Shown here in pieces: positions 16,424-28,369 of a stretch of 64,000 bases of DNA; position 1 is the first letter of the stretch, and each line of letters starts with the position of its first letter. This DNA comes from Phycisphaerae bacterium (GTDB taxonomy: Bacteria > Planctomycetota > Phycisphaerae > UBA1845 > UTPLA1): NCBI GenBank assembly GCA_035275405.1, contig DATEMU010000003.1, positions 682,001 to 746,000 on the forward strand, in the 5' to 3' direction. Made by a program: the position numbers and the translations under genes. The notes under the pieces are model-generated. The model was not told the DNA's origin and ran no database searches. It saw nothing but the letters and a program-made list of their open reading frames with translations.

Positions 16424-17677
16424 TTACGGAGTCGCGGCTCCGGACGGTGAAGCCGCCTCATGCCGGTGCGCATCTTCCGGGATTGATAGGAAAAACGCCT
16501 CTTCCGCTGGCGAGTACGTTCGATTCCGGCGGGCGACGACCTTTCGGGCCACGTCGAGTGCCTTGGCGGGGTCGTTCGCGGCCGCCCCCTTATCGGTCAG
16601 CCATGTGAAGCTCGGGACGAATTGCGGGACGTAGCCGCCGACCGCGAGGTTACACGCGTAGCCGATCACGCAGCCGGTGGGCAGGGCGGTGCGGATCGCG
16701 GTCTTGGTGTGGTCGCCGATGAACGCGCCGACGAAGGCCTGGCCGCTGTCGATGGGAACTCCGTTGATCGGGACGCGAACCGGGCCGTAGGTGTTCTTCA
16801 GGTCGCTGCCGACGGTGTCCGCTCCGAGGTTGACCCACTCGCCGACGTAGCTGTGGCCGATGAATCCGTCGTGCTGTTTGTTCGAGTAGCCGTGGAAGAT
16901 CGTGCTCTCCACTTCGCCGCCGACTTTGCAGACCATGCCGATGCTGCACCCCGCGCGGATGGAGGCGCCGGGCTGGATCGTGCAACCGTCGCCGATGTAG
17001 CAGGGGCCCTGGATGACCGCGGTGGGTTGGATGGTCACTTTTTCGCCGACGTAGATAGGCCCGTGCTCGGCGTCCAGGACAGCTCCAGGCTTAACCACGG
17101 ATCCGGAGCCTATGTGGATAGGATTGTTGGAGATTAGATGCGCGCCTGGCGAGACGGTGCCCGCAAGAGTGAATTGCCGGTCGCGCGACTGGCGGATGAT
17201 CTCGGCGGCGTTTTCGTGGACGATCTGCCAGGGGTAGTCGATGAGCATTCCGGTCTCTTCGGAAAGCTCGACAGCTTGGCATTGGGTGAGTAATTCACGC
17301 AGCCGTGATCGATCGAGGAGTACTTCCGGAGTGAGCTTACATGCGAGGGTTCGGGAGAGCCTCGCCGCCGCCACGGCATCGCCGCGCCAGATGACGCAGT
17401 CCCTGGTCAAGTCAAGCCCTTTGCGAAGCAGCAGGCGACCGTTTACCCAGAGTTGATCGTCGCTGGTGGAGGGCTGATTGACGCGGCGGGTCTGACGCTC
17501 GGCGATAACGCGGGCGAGGCCCTTGCGGACGAAAAGGGCGTCGGCGGTCAGCCCCACGGCCGCTTCGATCTTCGCCAGGAGATTGTCAAAGCCACAGCGC
17601 AGATTGAACGTCGCGCGGGAGTAGACGAGCGGAAGGAGATTCCTGTAGCCGTCGTCCTCGAAGATCAGTAGCTGCAT
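16424..17677 (-). CDS. GlmU-like sugar nucleotidyltransferase with left-handed beta-helix
   Basis: This 417-residue protein starts MQLLIFEDDGYRNLLPLVYS, like the family of putative sugar nucleotidyltransferases that share the GlmU layout. The N-terminal third is nucleotidyltransferase-like but lacks the classic GxGTRM loop. Residues about 190-370 are a left-handed beta-helix with hexapeptide repeats (IHIGSGSVVKPGAVLD, PIYVGEKVTIQPTAVIQG, CYIGDGCTIQPGASIRAG). Such proteins activate or acetylate sugars for cell envelope polymers. It lies 28 nt after the cyclophilin-FKBP gene on the same strand and may be cotranscribed. Confidence 0.75.
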   Translation of the reverse strand: MQLLIFEDDGYRNLLPLVYSRATFNLRCGFDNLLAKIEAAVGLTADALFVRKGLARVIAERQTRRVNQPSTSDDQLWVNGRLLLRKGLDLTRDCVIWRGDAVAAARLSRTLACKLTPEVLLDRSRLRELLTQCQAVELSEETGMLIDYPWQIVHENAAEIIRQSRDRQFTLAGTVSPGAHLISNNPIHIGSGSVVKPGAVLDAEHGPIYVGEKVTIQPTAVIQGPCYIGDGCTIQPGASIRAGCSIGMVCKVGGEVESTIFHGYSNKQHDGFIGHSYVGEWVNLGADTVGSDLKNTYGPVRVPINGVPIDSGQAFVGAFIGDHTKTAIRTALPTGCVIGYACNLAVGGYVPQFVPSFTWLTDKGAAANDPAKALDVARKVVARRNRTYSPAEEAFFLSIPEDAHRHEAASPSGAATP

Positions 17678-17705
17678 TCGCGCGATCTCCGGGATCTCCG
17701 GCGGT

Positions 17706-18818
17706 CTATTGGTTGATGCCGAAGAGCTCGACCTCAAAGACGAGGGTTGAATTCGGCGGGATGCCGGGACGGCCGCCAGGGCCGTACGCCAAATCCGGAG
17801 GGATGATGAGGAGGCGCTTGCCGCCCACTTTCATGGACCCGACGCCTTCTGTCCAACCCTTGATGACCTGGTTGAGTCCAAAACTGATTTGCTGGCCGCG
17901 ATCCACGGAGGAATCAAACTTGGTCCCGTCCGTCAACCAGCCGGTGTAATGCACTTTCACTCGATCGGACGGCATAGGAGATGGGCCCTCGCCGGGCGTC
18001 ACGTCCACATACCACAGGCCCGACGACGTGGTGACGCCTTTTGAAACATCTCCACCTCGGCCGGCAACGATGGCCTTGGCCCCTTCGGTCGCATTCGCTT
18101 TTGCACTGTCTTGCCGCTTGCGTTCATCCGCCATTCGTTTCTCCTCTGCCGCCAGATATGGTTTGATCTCGTCCGGGTTAAGCCTTGATACTTTTTGAAT
18201 GAGAATCGGCGTTACCGGGGAGGCGACTTCTCCCCCGGTCGTCTGGGGGTTCGATTCCACCGGAGTGTTACGGATTTTCTCCACCGTATCCATTCCACCG
18301 ACGACCTTGCCGAAAACGCAGTATCCCCAGCCGCGCGCGTCCTGGGCCTTGTGATCGAGTTTCATGGTGTTGTCTTCGACGTTGATGAAAAACTGGCTGG
18401 TGGCGGAATGAGGATCGGGCCGACGGGCCATGGCAATGCTGCCGGGAACGTTTTTTAAACCGTTGTTGGCCTCGTTGCGAATGGGCGGCTTCGTCTCCTT
18501 GAGTTTCGGTTCCGGAGTGAATCCGCCGCCCTGGATCATGAAATTTTTGATGACGCGATGAAACATCGTGCCCTCGTAGAACCCACTGTCGGCATAGGAG
18601 AGAAAGTTCTGGACCGTCTCTGGCGCGCGTTGCTGATCGAGTTCCAAAATGATGTCGCCCATCGTCGTCGTCATTTTGACGTAAACTCGATCGGGAATCT
18701 TGGGCTTGGCGTCGCCGGGAGCGCCTTTTCCGGGGTCTTGGGCGAACGCGACGTTGGTCAGCAGCGATGTCGCCACGAGTGCGGTAATTGACCAGAGTGG
18801 TGCCAGTTGGGTCGTCAT
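17706..18818 (-). CDS. Exported cyclophilin-FKBP fusion prolyl isomerase
   Basis: This 370-residue protein has a signal peptide ([19 protein letters not shown]). Residues about 45-215 are a cyclophilin-type PPIase ([46 protein letters not shown]). Residues about 265-370 are an FKBP-type PPIase ([47 protein letters not shown]). A Lys/Glu/Ala-rich linker joins them. Two unrelated rotamase folds in one chain are known as dual-family immunophilins but are uncommon. It would help fold exported proteins. Cyclophilin Arg, Phe and Gln positions (FHRV, IQGG) and FKBP Tyr and Trp positions (HYTG, IKGW) are kept. Confidence 0.92.
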   Translation of the reverse strand: MTTQLAPLWSITALVATSLLTNVAFAQDPGKGAPGDAKPKIPDRVYVKMTTTMGDIILELDQQRAPETVQNFLSYADSGFYEGTMFHRVIKNFMIQGGGFTPEPKLKETKPPIRNEANNGLKNVPGSIAMARRPDPHSATSQFFINVEDNTMKLDHKAQDARGWGYCVFGKVVGGMDTVEKIRNTPVESNPQTTGGEVASPVTPILIQKVSRLNPDEIKPYLAAEEKRMADERKRQDSAKANATEGAKAIVAGRGGDVSKGVTTSSGLWYVDVTPGEGPSPMPSDRVKVHYTGWLTDGTKFDSSVDRGQQISFGLNQVIKGWTEGVGSMKVGGKRLLIIPPDLAYGPGGRPGIPPNSTLVFEVELFGINQ

Positions 18819-18938
18819 GAGGTAATCCTCGAAATTGTTAATGGGGTTTCACGCCTCCGGACTCCATTCTGCCGGTGGTTTCAGGCATCGTAGGGAAGCC
18901 CGGGAGTACTGTCAAACAGGAGGGAAGCCAGGCTTCTG

Positions 18939-19859
18939 TCATCCGGGCACGACACGCCGGAGGTCGGCGACAAAGTCCTTGCAGGCCTGCTCCACGCATG
19001 CCCGCCAGTCGTCGCCGAACCGATCGCGATAGCCTGGAGACTGGTGTGCGAAAATCACCGATCGACCGGCAGCAATGAGTGCGCCGCTGCTGTCGGGCTT
19101 GAAATAAGGAATGAAGTCCTCGGCGCGGCCGCCCTGCGCGCCATATCCCGGCACGAGCAGCCAGGATTGGGGCAGGAGTGCGCGGAGCCTGGCGGCATCG
19201 CCCGCGTTTCGCGTGGCAACGACGGCGCCGACGCTGCTGTAGCCGTTGGGGCGGGTCGTCGCTGAATCTCGCGCCCAGAGCGCGACCTCCGCAGCCATGA
19301 GTTCGTGGACTTTGCGGCCGTCATTTAGCTCCGCGTCTTGAATGACCGCGGCAGAGGGGTTCGATGTGCGGACGAGTACGAAAAGGCCCCGGCCCTGCGC
19401 GTTCGCCAGGTCGATGAACGGCTTTACGCCGTCCAGGCCGAAATACCCACTGACCGTGACCGCGTCCGGGACGGCGCCCTCTGATGGATGAGGTGCCTTC
19501 GACCCGTCGAGATGCGCGGCGGCGTACATCTCCGCTGTGTGGCCGACATCGCCGCGCTTCACGTCGCCGATGACCAGGAGACCTTTTCGCGAAGCATCCG
19601 CGACGAGTTGATAATAATCGCCGACGCCCTGGCCACCATACTTTTCGAAGTAGGCCGAATTGATCTTCACTACCGGCACGAGGGGCGCGATGATCGCGAG
19701 GATCTCTCGACAAAAGCGGCTGATTGACTCCCGTTCGGCCACCGGAGAACTTGAGAATTCGGCGGGGAGGTTTTGAAAGACCGGATCGAGCGCGATAGCC
19801 GCCGGAGCGGCCTTGCGTTGGACAGCATCCCAGAGGCGATCGGCGTAAGCGTCGGACAT
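18939..19859 (-). CDS. pyrF: Orotidine 5'-phosphate decarboxylase (PyrF type 2)
   Basis: PyrF converts OMP to UMP, the last step of pyrimidine synthesis. The 306-residue protein has LDPVFQNLP, VKINSAYFEKYG, the catalytic Asp-x-Lys region VIGDVKRGDVGHTAEMY (residues about 100-116), DAVTVSGYFGLD, and the phosphate-binding end LVPGYGAQGG...GRSVIFA. The length, nearer 300 than 230, fits the type-2 family. An upstream open frame continues, but the conserved region starts at MSDAYADRLWDAV. It is preceded, 72 nt upstream, by a small Lys-rich protein gene on the same strand. Confidence 0.93.
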   Translation of the reverse strand: MSDAYADRLWDAVQRKAAPAAIALDPVFQNLPAEFSSSPVAERESISRFCREILAIIAPLVPVVKINSAYFEKYGGQGVGDYYQLVADASRKGLLVIGDVKRGDVGHTAEMYAAAHLDGSKAPHPSEGAVPDAVTVSGYFGLDGVKPFIDLANAQGRGLFVLVRTSNPSAAVIQDAELNDGRKVHELMAAEVALWARDSATTRPNGYSSVGAVVATRNAGDAARLRALLPQSWLLVPGYGAQGGRAEDFIPYFKPDSSGALIAAGRSVIFAHQSPGYRDRFGDDWRACVEQACKDFVADLRRVVPG

Positions 19860-19930
19860 GTCCGCGGAGACTCGTTGCGGTATGGTGCGGCGCAGAAGGC
19901 CCGCCCCACAAGGTACCGCGTGCACGGGAA

Positions 19931-20116
19931 CTAGGCCGGGGCTGTTTCGGTCGCGGGCGCTGCGGGGGCGGCCGCCGCCGGTTGTTTGCGACCACGAAGC
20001 CCGTCGAGTTCTTTCTTCGCATCGGCCCACATTTTGTAGGCCTCGGTCTTGTTGCCTTTTTTGAACTCGATCGCAGCGAGTTCTCGTTTGCGTTTGATTT
20101 CCTTGGTCTTCCGCAT
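19931..20116 (-). CDS. Small Lys-rich protein
   Basis: This 61-residue protein starts MRKTKEIKRKRELAAIEFKK, strongly basic and helical, then KMWADAKKELDGLRGRK and an Ala/Pro/Thr tail. GGAG lies about 11 nt upstream. Small basic proteins like this are frequent in planctomycetes and are sometimes near ribosomal or nucleotide genes, but I do not recognise the family. Nucleic-acid binding is plausible from charge only. It lies directly upstream of pyrF. Confidence 0.6.
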   Translation of the reverse strand: MRKTKEIKRKRELAAIEFKKGNKTEAYKMWADAKKELDGLRGRKQPAAAAPAAPATETAPA

Positions 20117-20387
20117 GATTGTCGAACTCCGCGCCGCCGGGCGGCGCTCGTAAAAAATTGTTGGTCTCGCAAATTCGCGCTCGAAGACGCGGGGAGCCAT
20201 TATAGAGGAGGCTGGTAGATTTGTTGAGGGCGTTGGCTTGGCAGTAGACTTGGGCCTCGGCCAATCCTCGTCGAATCCGGAATGGGTATCACCGATGTGG
20301 CGGAGAACTAATAATCTCTATCTTTAGCAGGGACTAGGAGTTATGGAAAATCGGAGAGGGAAGGCAAAAAACGACATGTCTTCGGCC

Positions 20388-20415
20388 TTGACACCGGATT
20401 CTGGACGATTACATT
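20388..20415 (+). promoter_or_regulatory. Promoter TTGACA-N16-TACATT upstream of the rRNA block
   Basis: A consensus -35 (20388-20393) and a good -10 (20410-20415) are separated by 16 nt. Transcription would start near 20422 and run towards tRNA-Ile. A terminator-like hairpin at 20563 lies between, so the transcript may be a separate RNA or an rRNA leader that needs antitermination. Confidence 0.6.
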
Positions 20416-20421
20416 GCTGGG

Positions 20422-20590
20422 CTGCAAGTTGTTAAGCCTTCCGAGGGTGGCTACACTTTCGGGCGGAAACCGTGAGGCGACTTGTTGGATAGAAACGGCG
20501 CAAAAAGCGGATTGGAATCGTCGGCGTGACGGCCGATGTTGGTCATCGGAGTCTTCCGAACGCCACCGCAGTCGCCGGTGGTTTTTTTTC
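20422..20590 (+). ncRNA. Candidate small RNA or rRNA leader
   Basis: About 165 nt between a strong promoter and a terminator (stem 20563-20568 with 20576-20581, then T at 20582-20589), with no credible ORF. Short inverted segments occur. I do not recognise 6S, SRP or a riboswitch class. Confidence 0.4.
20563..20589 (+). terminator. Terminator-like hairpin before tRNA-Ile
   Basis: CCACCG (20563-20568) pairs with CGGTGG (20576-20581) around CAGTCGC; eight T follow (20582-20589). It is 80 nt before tRNA-Ile. Confidence 0.65.
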
Positions 20591-20669
20591 CTCCCGATTT
20601 TTCGGGGTGGTTTGGATACGAAAGGAACGCAAGGCCGACTCGGCATGATCGTAACCTGATGGACCCGAG

Positions 20670-20743
20670 GGGCTCGTAGCTCAGTTGGTTAGAGCGCGTC
20701 CCTGATAAGGACGAGGTCACAAGTTCGAATCTTGTCGGGCCCA
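20670..20743 (+). tRNA. tRNA-Ile (GAT)
   Basis: Cloverleaf: acceptor GGGCTCG/CGGGCCC, D-arm AGCTC/GAGC, anticodon stem CGTCC/GGACG with loop CTGATAA (GAT), T-loop TTCGAAT, discriminator A. CCA is not encoded. With tRNA-Ala it forms the pair normally found between 16S and 23S genes. Confidence 0.95.
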
Positions 20744-20942
20744 GTGACGAAGGGTTGGCCAGGGCGAAAGGTGGAATCGTGAACTGGGGCGAGTGGGCGT
20801 TGTTTGGAGTCGCCGCCTTGCTCCTGATCATCCTCCGAGTAAAGAGCGGAGGGTGAGGACCGAAAGGCTGCGGCTGAGCGTGACTCGGCCGAGGAGTCCT
20901 TGGGAGCCGGACGAGAACGTCGGTTGCCCGGCGCCGCGAAGC

Positions 20943-21015
20943 GGGGCCGTAGCTCAATTGGGAGAGCACTAGCTTTGCAAGCTAGGGGTTGCCGGTTCGA
21001 TCCCGGTCGGCTCCA
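20943..21015 (+). tRNA. tRNA-Ala (TGC)
   Basis: Cloverleaf: acceptor GGGGCCG/CGGCTCC, anticodon loop TTTGCAA (TGC), T-loop TTCGATC, discriminator A. CCA is not encoded. It lies 199 nt after tRNA-Ile and 338 nt before 23S. Confidence 0.95.
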
Positions 21016-21112
21016 GATCGAAAAAGTGAGACTTGAAACTGGAAAGTAGGGCGGCGAGGCGCTACTCTCCAGTTTCCAGTCTCCAACGAGCCCGAAAGGG
21101 TTCGAAAGAGCG

Positions 21113-21124
21113 TGCTCTTTGACA
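21113..21124 (+). promoter_or_regulatory. boxA-type antitermination signal
   Basis: TGCTCTTTGACA matches the bacterial boxA consensus (TGCTCTTTAACA) at one mismatch. It is placed just before the 5' arm of the 23S processing stem, where Nus-factor boxA sites normally lie. Confidence 0.75.
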
Positions 21125-21126
21125 AT

Positions 21127-24344
<3,218 letters not shown>

Positions 24345-24455
24345 CAATATACTGGTAGCCCCGTTCGTGCGTACGGATCGCTCAACGATTCGTCACGGCG
24401 ACGAGGGCTGCTTCAGGACTGTGCCGTGCGGGACCGACAGGCCCCGCCCGGCTGT

Positions 24456-24562
24456 GCTGGTGCCGTTACCCAAGGGGAAACACCTGATCCCTTTCCGAAC
24501 TCAGAAGTGAAGTCCTTGGGGCCGATGGTAGTCCAAGCGGGCGAGAGTAGGTCAGTGCCAGT
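24456..24562 (+). rRNA. rrf: 5S ribosomal RNA
   Basis: About 107 nt. Core segments CCGAACTCAGAAGTGAA and GGCCGATGGTAGT...GCGAGAGTAGG match bacterial 5S. The terminal helix CTGGTGC/GTGCCAG sets the ends with two wobble pairs. It lies 194 nt after 23S and is followed by a strong terminator. Confidence 0.93.
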
Positions 24563-24567
24563 TTTTT

Positions 24568-24608
24568 GAGGGCCGGTCGTCGCAAGATGACCGGCCCTCG
24601 CCTTTTTT
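24568..24608 (+). terminator. Terminator of the rRNA transcript
   Basis: An 11-bp perfect stem (24568-24578 with 24589-24599) is followed by T at 24603-24608. Confidence 0.92.
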
Positions 24609-25261
24609 ACTGAATGCGCATCCCAGCCAGGGAGGGTTCCGCGGTTCCGTCCAGACAGGCCGGGGCTCGCTGCGTAAAAATAAACGGGGCGAGCCCGCCT
24701 CGCACTCGGACTCGCCCCTTACACAACCGACCCATTTCTGGGCCTGGCACGTTTGATTCGGCTGCCGATCGTTGGCAACCGTTAGTGGTCCGTTTCGTCC
24801 TCCAGCGGCCTCCGGCACTTTTTTCTCTTGGGGGTGCCAGCCGCGAGATTCCTATTAGCAAATGGCGTGCCATGCCTGCCTCAAGCAGATGCCGGGGCTC
24901 GAACGAATGCGATAAAATCTGGTAAGAAATAATGTTACGACGATAGGTGTCCACGCAAACCAGCTTCGCGTTAACACTCCGCTCATGGCACTTGGGCACA
25001 ATCGCCCATTTTGGTCTCTCAGGTTGGGGAAATTGTGCCCAAGAAAAACCAACCACTGACGGGTGAAGAAGCCGCTATTCGCGGACAAGCCCCAGAGCAT
25101 TCTGAGGCCCCGTTTTTGAGGACGCGGATTGGCCTTCTCGCTAGCGGTGACAAGACAGTTCGCCAAGTCAAGGCATAGAATGGTGATACACACACGCCAT
25201 CTCTTGCGGGGGGATGCGCCGACTATTCGACTTGTGGGGCTGACGCGAGGGGGCCGTAACA
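24609..25261. other. Non-coding gap after the rRNA block
   Basis: About 650 nt with no convincing gene. Two structures stand out. One is an 8-bp stem GGGGCGAG/CTCGCCCC (24686-24693 with 24711-24718) that is followed by a T-rich stretch on the minus strand, so it may end a minus-strand RNA. The other is a perfect 12-bp inverted repeat (24991-25002 with 25032-25043) around 29 nt. Open frames on the minus strand here have unlikely composition. Confidence 0.5.
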
Positions 25262-26935
25262 ATGAAGCGATTTGCCTTAGCAATCAAGTTGGGGAGTCTG
25301 TCCGTATTCACGGGCATGACCATGGGCGGATGTCCGGGCGGGGATGGCCTGGTGGCTTCGCTGCGGCCACCGCCGGTCATCATTCCTTTTGGATCCACGC
25401 AAGACACCTTCGTGAGGAGTTTTGAGGTCGACCTCAGCGATTATCCGGAAACACGGAGCATCAACTGGGAATTCGGCGACGGATCGATGCAGGCGGGCCT
25501 GCCGGTCTCTCAAGGGCGCATCGTCTCGCACACGTTCTCATCCAATGGGACTTTTCAGGTGATCGTCCACTTGTTCGGCCCGCCCGATCTGGCCGCCGGC
25601 ACCGGCCCGGAGCAAATCGGCGTGGGCTCTCTTCCAGTCGATGTCACCGGTCCGAACGAGTTGCCGATTGCGGACTTTACCGTGCAGGAGGTCTTCGACG
25701 ATCTCGGCCAGACCGTTTCGCTGGCGCGGCGGTTCAGCGCGCTGGGCAGTCGCGATCCGGATGGGACGATCGAATTGTTCGAGTGGGACTTTGGCGACGG
25801 CACCACCGGCGAGGGAATCGACGTCGAACACACGTACGAGAACAGCGGACGCTTCGTCGTCCGTCTGACGGTGACGGACGATCGGGGCGGCGAAGGGACG
25901 ACCACACGTACCGTCCTGGCGAATTCATTGCCGGAGGCGCAATTTACGTTTTCAATCGACGCGACGAACGCGCTCCGGGTGAATTTCGACGGGACCGGCA
26001 GCAGCGACGCGGACGGCCCGTTAACGGAATTCAGTTGGGATTTCGGCGACGACAGCGACGAGGCATTCGGTGCAGTAATATCGCACACCTACGCCGAGCC
26101 GGGCGACTACACGGTCGTCCTGACGGTGACGGATGAATTCGGGGCAATGGACTCCGCCAGTCAGGTGGTGGACGTCGTCGGAAGCGAGCCGTTTGTTCGA
26201 TCGGTAGCGCCGGACGTAGGCATCGTAGGGTCGAACGTGGTGGACGCGGTGCTGGACGGCGAGAACTTCCAGAGCGGCGCGACGGTGCTGTTGCGCCAGG
26301 GTGCGACGCCGATCAATGGGACGAGCGTCGAGTTCGTCAGCCCTACGACGCTCCGGGCGGATTTCGACCTGAGCGCCGCGCCGTTGGGCGACTACGACGT
26401 GATCGTGATCAACCCGGACAACTCCTCCGCGACGCGCATCGCGGGCTTCCGCGTGGTGACGCCGGACCGCGTCCGCCTGGTCACGAGCATGGGCGACATC
26501 GTGCTCGATCTGGTCGAGGATGCGCCGATCTCGACGGCGAACTTCCTTGAATATGTGACGGACGATTTCTACAACGGAACGATCTTCCATCGCGTCATCC
26601 CGGACTTCGTGGTCCAGGGCGGCAGCGAGCTGCCGGACGGCTCCCCGCAGACGCCCGTGCGGCCGCCGATTCAGAACGAATTCAGCCCGACGCGAAGCAA
26701 CATCCGCGGGACGGTGGCGTATGCCAAGCTGCCCAACAACCCCAACTCCGCGACGAGCGGCTTCTTCTTCAATCTGGACGACAACTCCGAGAACCTGGAC
26801 AACCAGAACGGGGGCTTCACGGTCTTCGCCAACGTGATCGAGGGCATGGACGTGGTGGATGCGATGGCGGCGGTCCCGCTGGACGGCGAGCAGCCGGTCA
26901 CGGATATCGTGCTGATCCGGGCGGAGCGGGAATGA
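25262..26935 (+). CDS. Lipoprotein with PKD repeats, IPT/TIG domain and C-terminal cyclophilin
   Basis: This 557-residue protein starts MKRFALAIKL and has a lipobox-like MTMGGC (Cys about 24). Residues about 40-320 contain three PKD-like modules (INWEFGDGS, FEWDFGDGTTGEG, FSWDFGDDSDE, each with a following HTY or HTF strand). Residues about 325-400 are IPT/TIG-like (VRSVAPDVGIVGSNVVD). Residues about 405-557 are a cyclophilin-type PPIase (VTSMGDIVLDLVEDAPIS, FHRVIPDFVVQGGSE, NSATSGFFFNLDDN, GGFTVFANVIEGMDVV). It is therefore an outer-surface prolyl isomerase on a stalk. The catalytic Arg (FHRV) is kept. It stands alone after the rRNA block and converges on the DUF1573 gene. Confidence 0.9.
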   Translation: MKRFALAIKLGSLSVFTGMTMGGCPGGDGLVASLRPPPVIIPFGSTQDTFVRSFEVDLSDYPETRSINWEFGDGSMQAGLPVSQGRIVSHTFSSNGTFQVIVHLFGPPDLAAGTGPEQIGVGSLPVDVTGPNELPIADFTVQEVFDDLGQTVSLARRFSALGSRDPDGTIELFEWDFGDGTTGEGIDVEHTYENSGRFVVRLTVTDDRGGEGTTTRTVLANSLPEAQFTFSIDATNALRVNFDGTGSSDADGPLTEFSWDFGDDSDEAFGAVISHTYAEPGDYTVVLTVTDEFGAMDSASQVVDVVGSEPFVRSVAPDVGIVGSNVVDAVLDGENFQSGATVLLRQGATPINGTSVEFVSPTTLRADFDLSAAPLGDYDVIVINPDNSSATRIAGFRVVTPDRVRLVTSMGDIVLDLVEDAPISTANFLEYVTDDFYNGTIFHRVIPDFVVQGGSELPDGSPQTPVRPPIQNEFSPTRSNIRGTVAYAKLPNNPNSATSGFFFNLDDNSENLDNQNGGFTVFANVIEGMDVVDAMAAVPLDGEQPVTDIVLIRAERE

Positions 26936-26947
26936 CAAATCGGCCGG

Positions 26948-28117
26948 CTACTTCTTTACCGGCATACTGCCGGAGTGGAACGTGAGCGGCTTGTCAGCCG
27001 GGCGGGGCGTCGGCGGCTTGTACATATCCGGAAGCACGGGGATGTCGATCTGCGACCTTTCCTTGTCCGTCGTGTTGATCCGAACAAATTCACCGTATTC
27101 AGGCGGTCGATAGTCCTGCGGGATGATCACCTGCACGGCGCGCGTGGTCGGCTGCGAGGGACTGACGGGCATCAGGCTCAGATGGAAGGATGGGTCGGAC
27201 GCCGCGATCGCGGTGATTTCCAGTGGCGTATTGCCGTTGTTGTTGACGCGGACGATGCGGGTCGCGACCGGTGGATAGGCCGGATCGATCACGATTTTCT
27301 GGGGGATGACTTCCACCCGGGGCGGCACGTAGGCGGAGATTTTGATCTGATAGGTTTCATAGCTGGGGATATTCGTCTTGAACAGGAGCTGATCGGTGCT
27401 GGAGCCCTCGGGAAACGGAGGATCTCCGCGGATCGTCAGTTCCCATTCCTGTTGAGGCTTGGTCTCTTTGAAGTGCGTCCGGAACCGCGATTCCGCCGAG
27501 GGGGTTGATATAGGTTGGAGCGTCAGGGGCGAGCCGGACAGGTTGGTGATGCGAAGCAGGCGTTCCAGCTTCTGATCGGCCGTCACGCGGCCGAAATGCC
27601 CGCCGGCGGCGCGGATCTTCATCAATTCCGGGCTATTTTCGCGCACGGCGCCGTCGTGAATCACCTCGACGCGGCAAATCATCTTCACCACGCCGACGAG
27701 CCGCAGCACCATCTCAGGATTCACGGGATCGTTGGTCTTGATGGCGAGCGTCTCGTCCACGCGCCCGTTTTTTGCCGTGGTGTCGAGCTTGAAGGGGATG
27801 ACGCCCGCTTGTCCCGGCAGGACTTCTCGGGTGTAGTTCTCGGCGACCGAGCAACTGCAGCGCGGCTTGGCCTCGAGGATTCTGAGCGGTTCGTTTCCGA
27901 CGTTTTTGAACTCAAACGGCTTGGTGACCGTGACGCCGGCCCAGACCTCGCCGAAATCGTAAAAGGTCTCGGCTTGCCATTTTGGACCGGTCGTTGCGGG
28001 TGGGGTGGGGGGCTTCGGCTCCTGTGCGGATGAAGAAGAACCGAGTGCGACCAGGATGGTAAACGCCCCCAGAACAAGAGAACGATGCCGCCGAGATTGA
28101 ATATGGACTTGAGTCAT
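26948..28117 (-). CDS. Exported DUF1573-family protein
   Basis: This 389-residue protein has a signal peptide (RRHRSLVLGAFTILVALGSS). Residues about 45-140 match DUF1573 (YDFGEVWAGVTVTKPFEFKNVGNEPLRI, then a CSCSV cysteine pair and a VLPGQAGVI stretch). These are Ig-like beta-sandwich repeats related to ASH/MSP domains. At least one more similar repeat follows (VIPQKIVIDPAYPPVATRIVRV). Function is unknown; such proteins are abundant in Bacteroidetes and planctomycetes. It is the last gene of a minus-strand group with FmdB-like and two membrane proteins. The start at 28117 was chosen because the upstream Met gives a longer non-signal leader. Confidence 0.85.
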   Translation of the reverse strand: MTQVHIQSRRHRSLVLGAFTILVALGSSSSAQEPKPPTPPATTGPKWQAETFYDFGEVWAGVTVTKPFEFKNVGNEPLRILEAKPRCSCSVAENYTREVLPGQAGVIPFKLDTTAKNGRVDETLAIKTNDPVNPEMVLRLVGVVKMICRVEVIHDGAVRENSPELMKIRAAGGHFGRVTADQKLERLLRITNLSGSPLTLQPISTPSAESRFRTHFKETKPQQEWELTIRGDPPFPEGSSTDQLLFKTNIPSYETYQIKISAYVPPRVEVIPQKIVIDPAYPPVATRIVRVNNNGNTPLEITAIAASDPSFHLSLMPVSPSQPTTRAVQVIIPQDYRPPEYGEFVRINTTDKERSQIDIPVLPDMYKPPTPRPADKPLTFHSGSMPVKK

Positions 28118-28133
28118 GGGATTGTGCAATCGA

Positions 28134-28367
28134 TCATGCCAGTAAATTAAACATCGCAAGAAGAAATACGCCGATCAGGCCCATGCAGACCAAAATGGTG
28201 AAACACAGAAAGAGGCTGGCCGCAGGGATTTGGCTGACCCGGTCGCAGCGGATTGTCTTGTAAACAATGCTGATGCTCAGGACGAGGGGCAGCAACATGC
28301 CCAGTCGGCCCAGGCCGGTGACAGGGATCGGTTTCACAAAGAGGGATTGAAGCAGCTCCATGCCCAT
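28134..28367 (-). CDS. Small two-helix membrane protein
   Basis: This 77-residue protein has two predicted membrane helices (LGMLLPLVLSISIVY and AASLFLCFTILVCMGLIGVF). Start ATG at 28367, two bases before the stop of the previous gene, or ATG 28361. No family is recognised. Tight packing with the neighbours suggests an operon. Confidence 0.65.
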   Translation of the reverse strand: MGMELLQSLFVKPIPVTGLGRLGMLLPLVLSISIVYKTIRCDRVSQIPAASLFLCFTILVCMGLIGVFLLAMFNLLA

Positions 28368-28369
28368 GA

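Noticed and set aside
24607..25283. Two minus-strand frames after the rRNA block
   Set aside because: No ribosome site, no domain motif and a composition unlike the other genes. One begins inside the inverted repeat.
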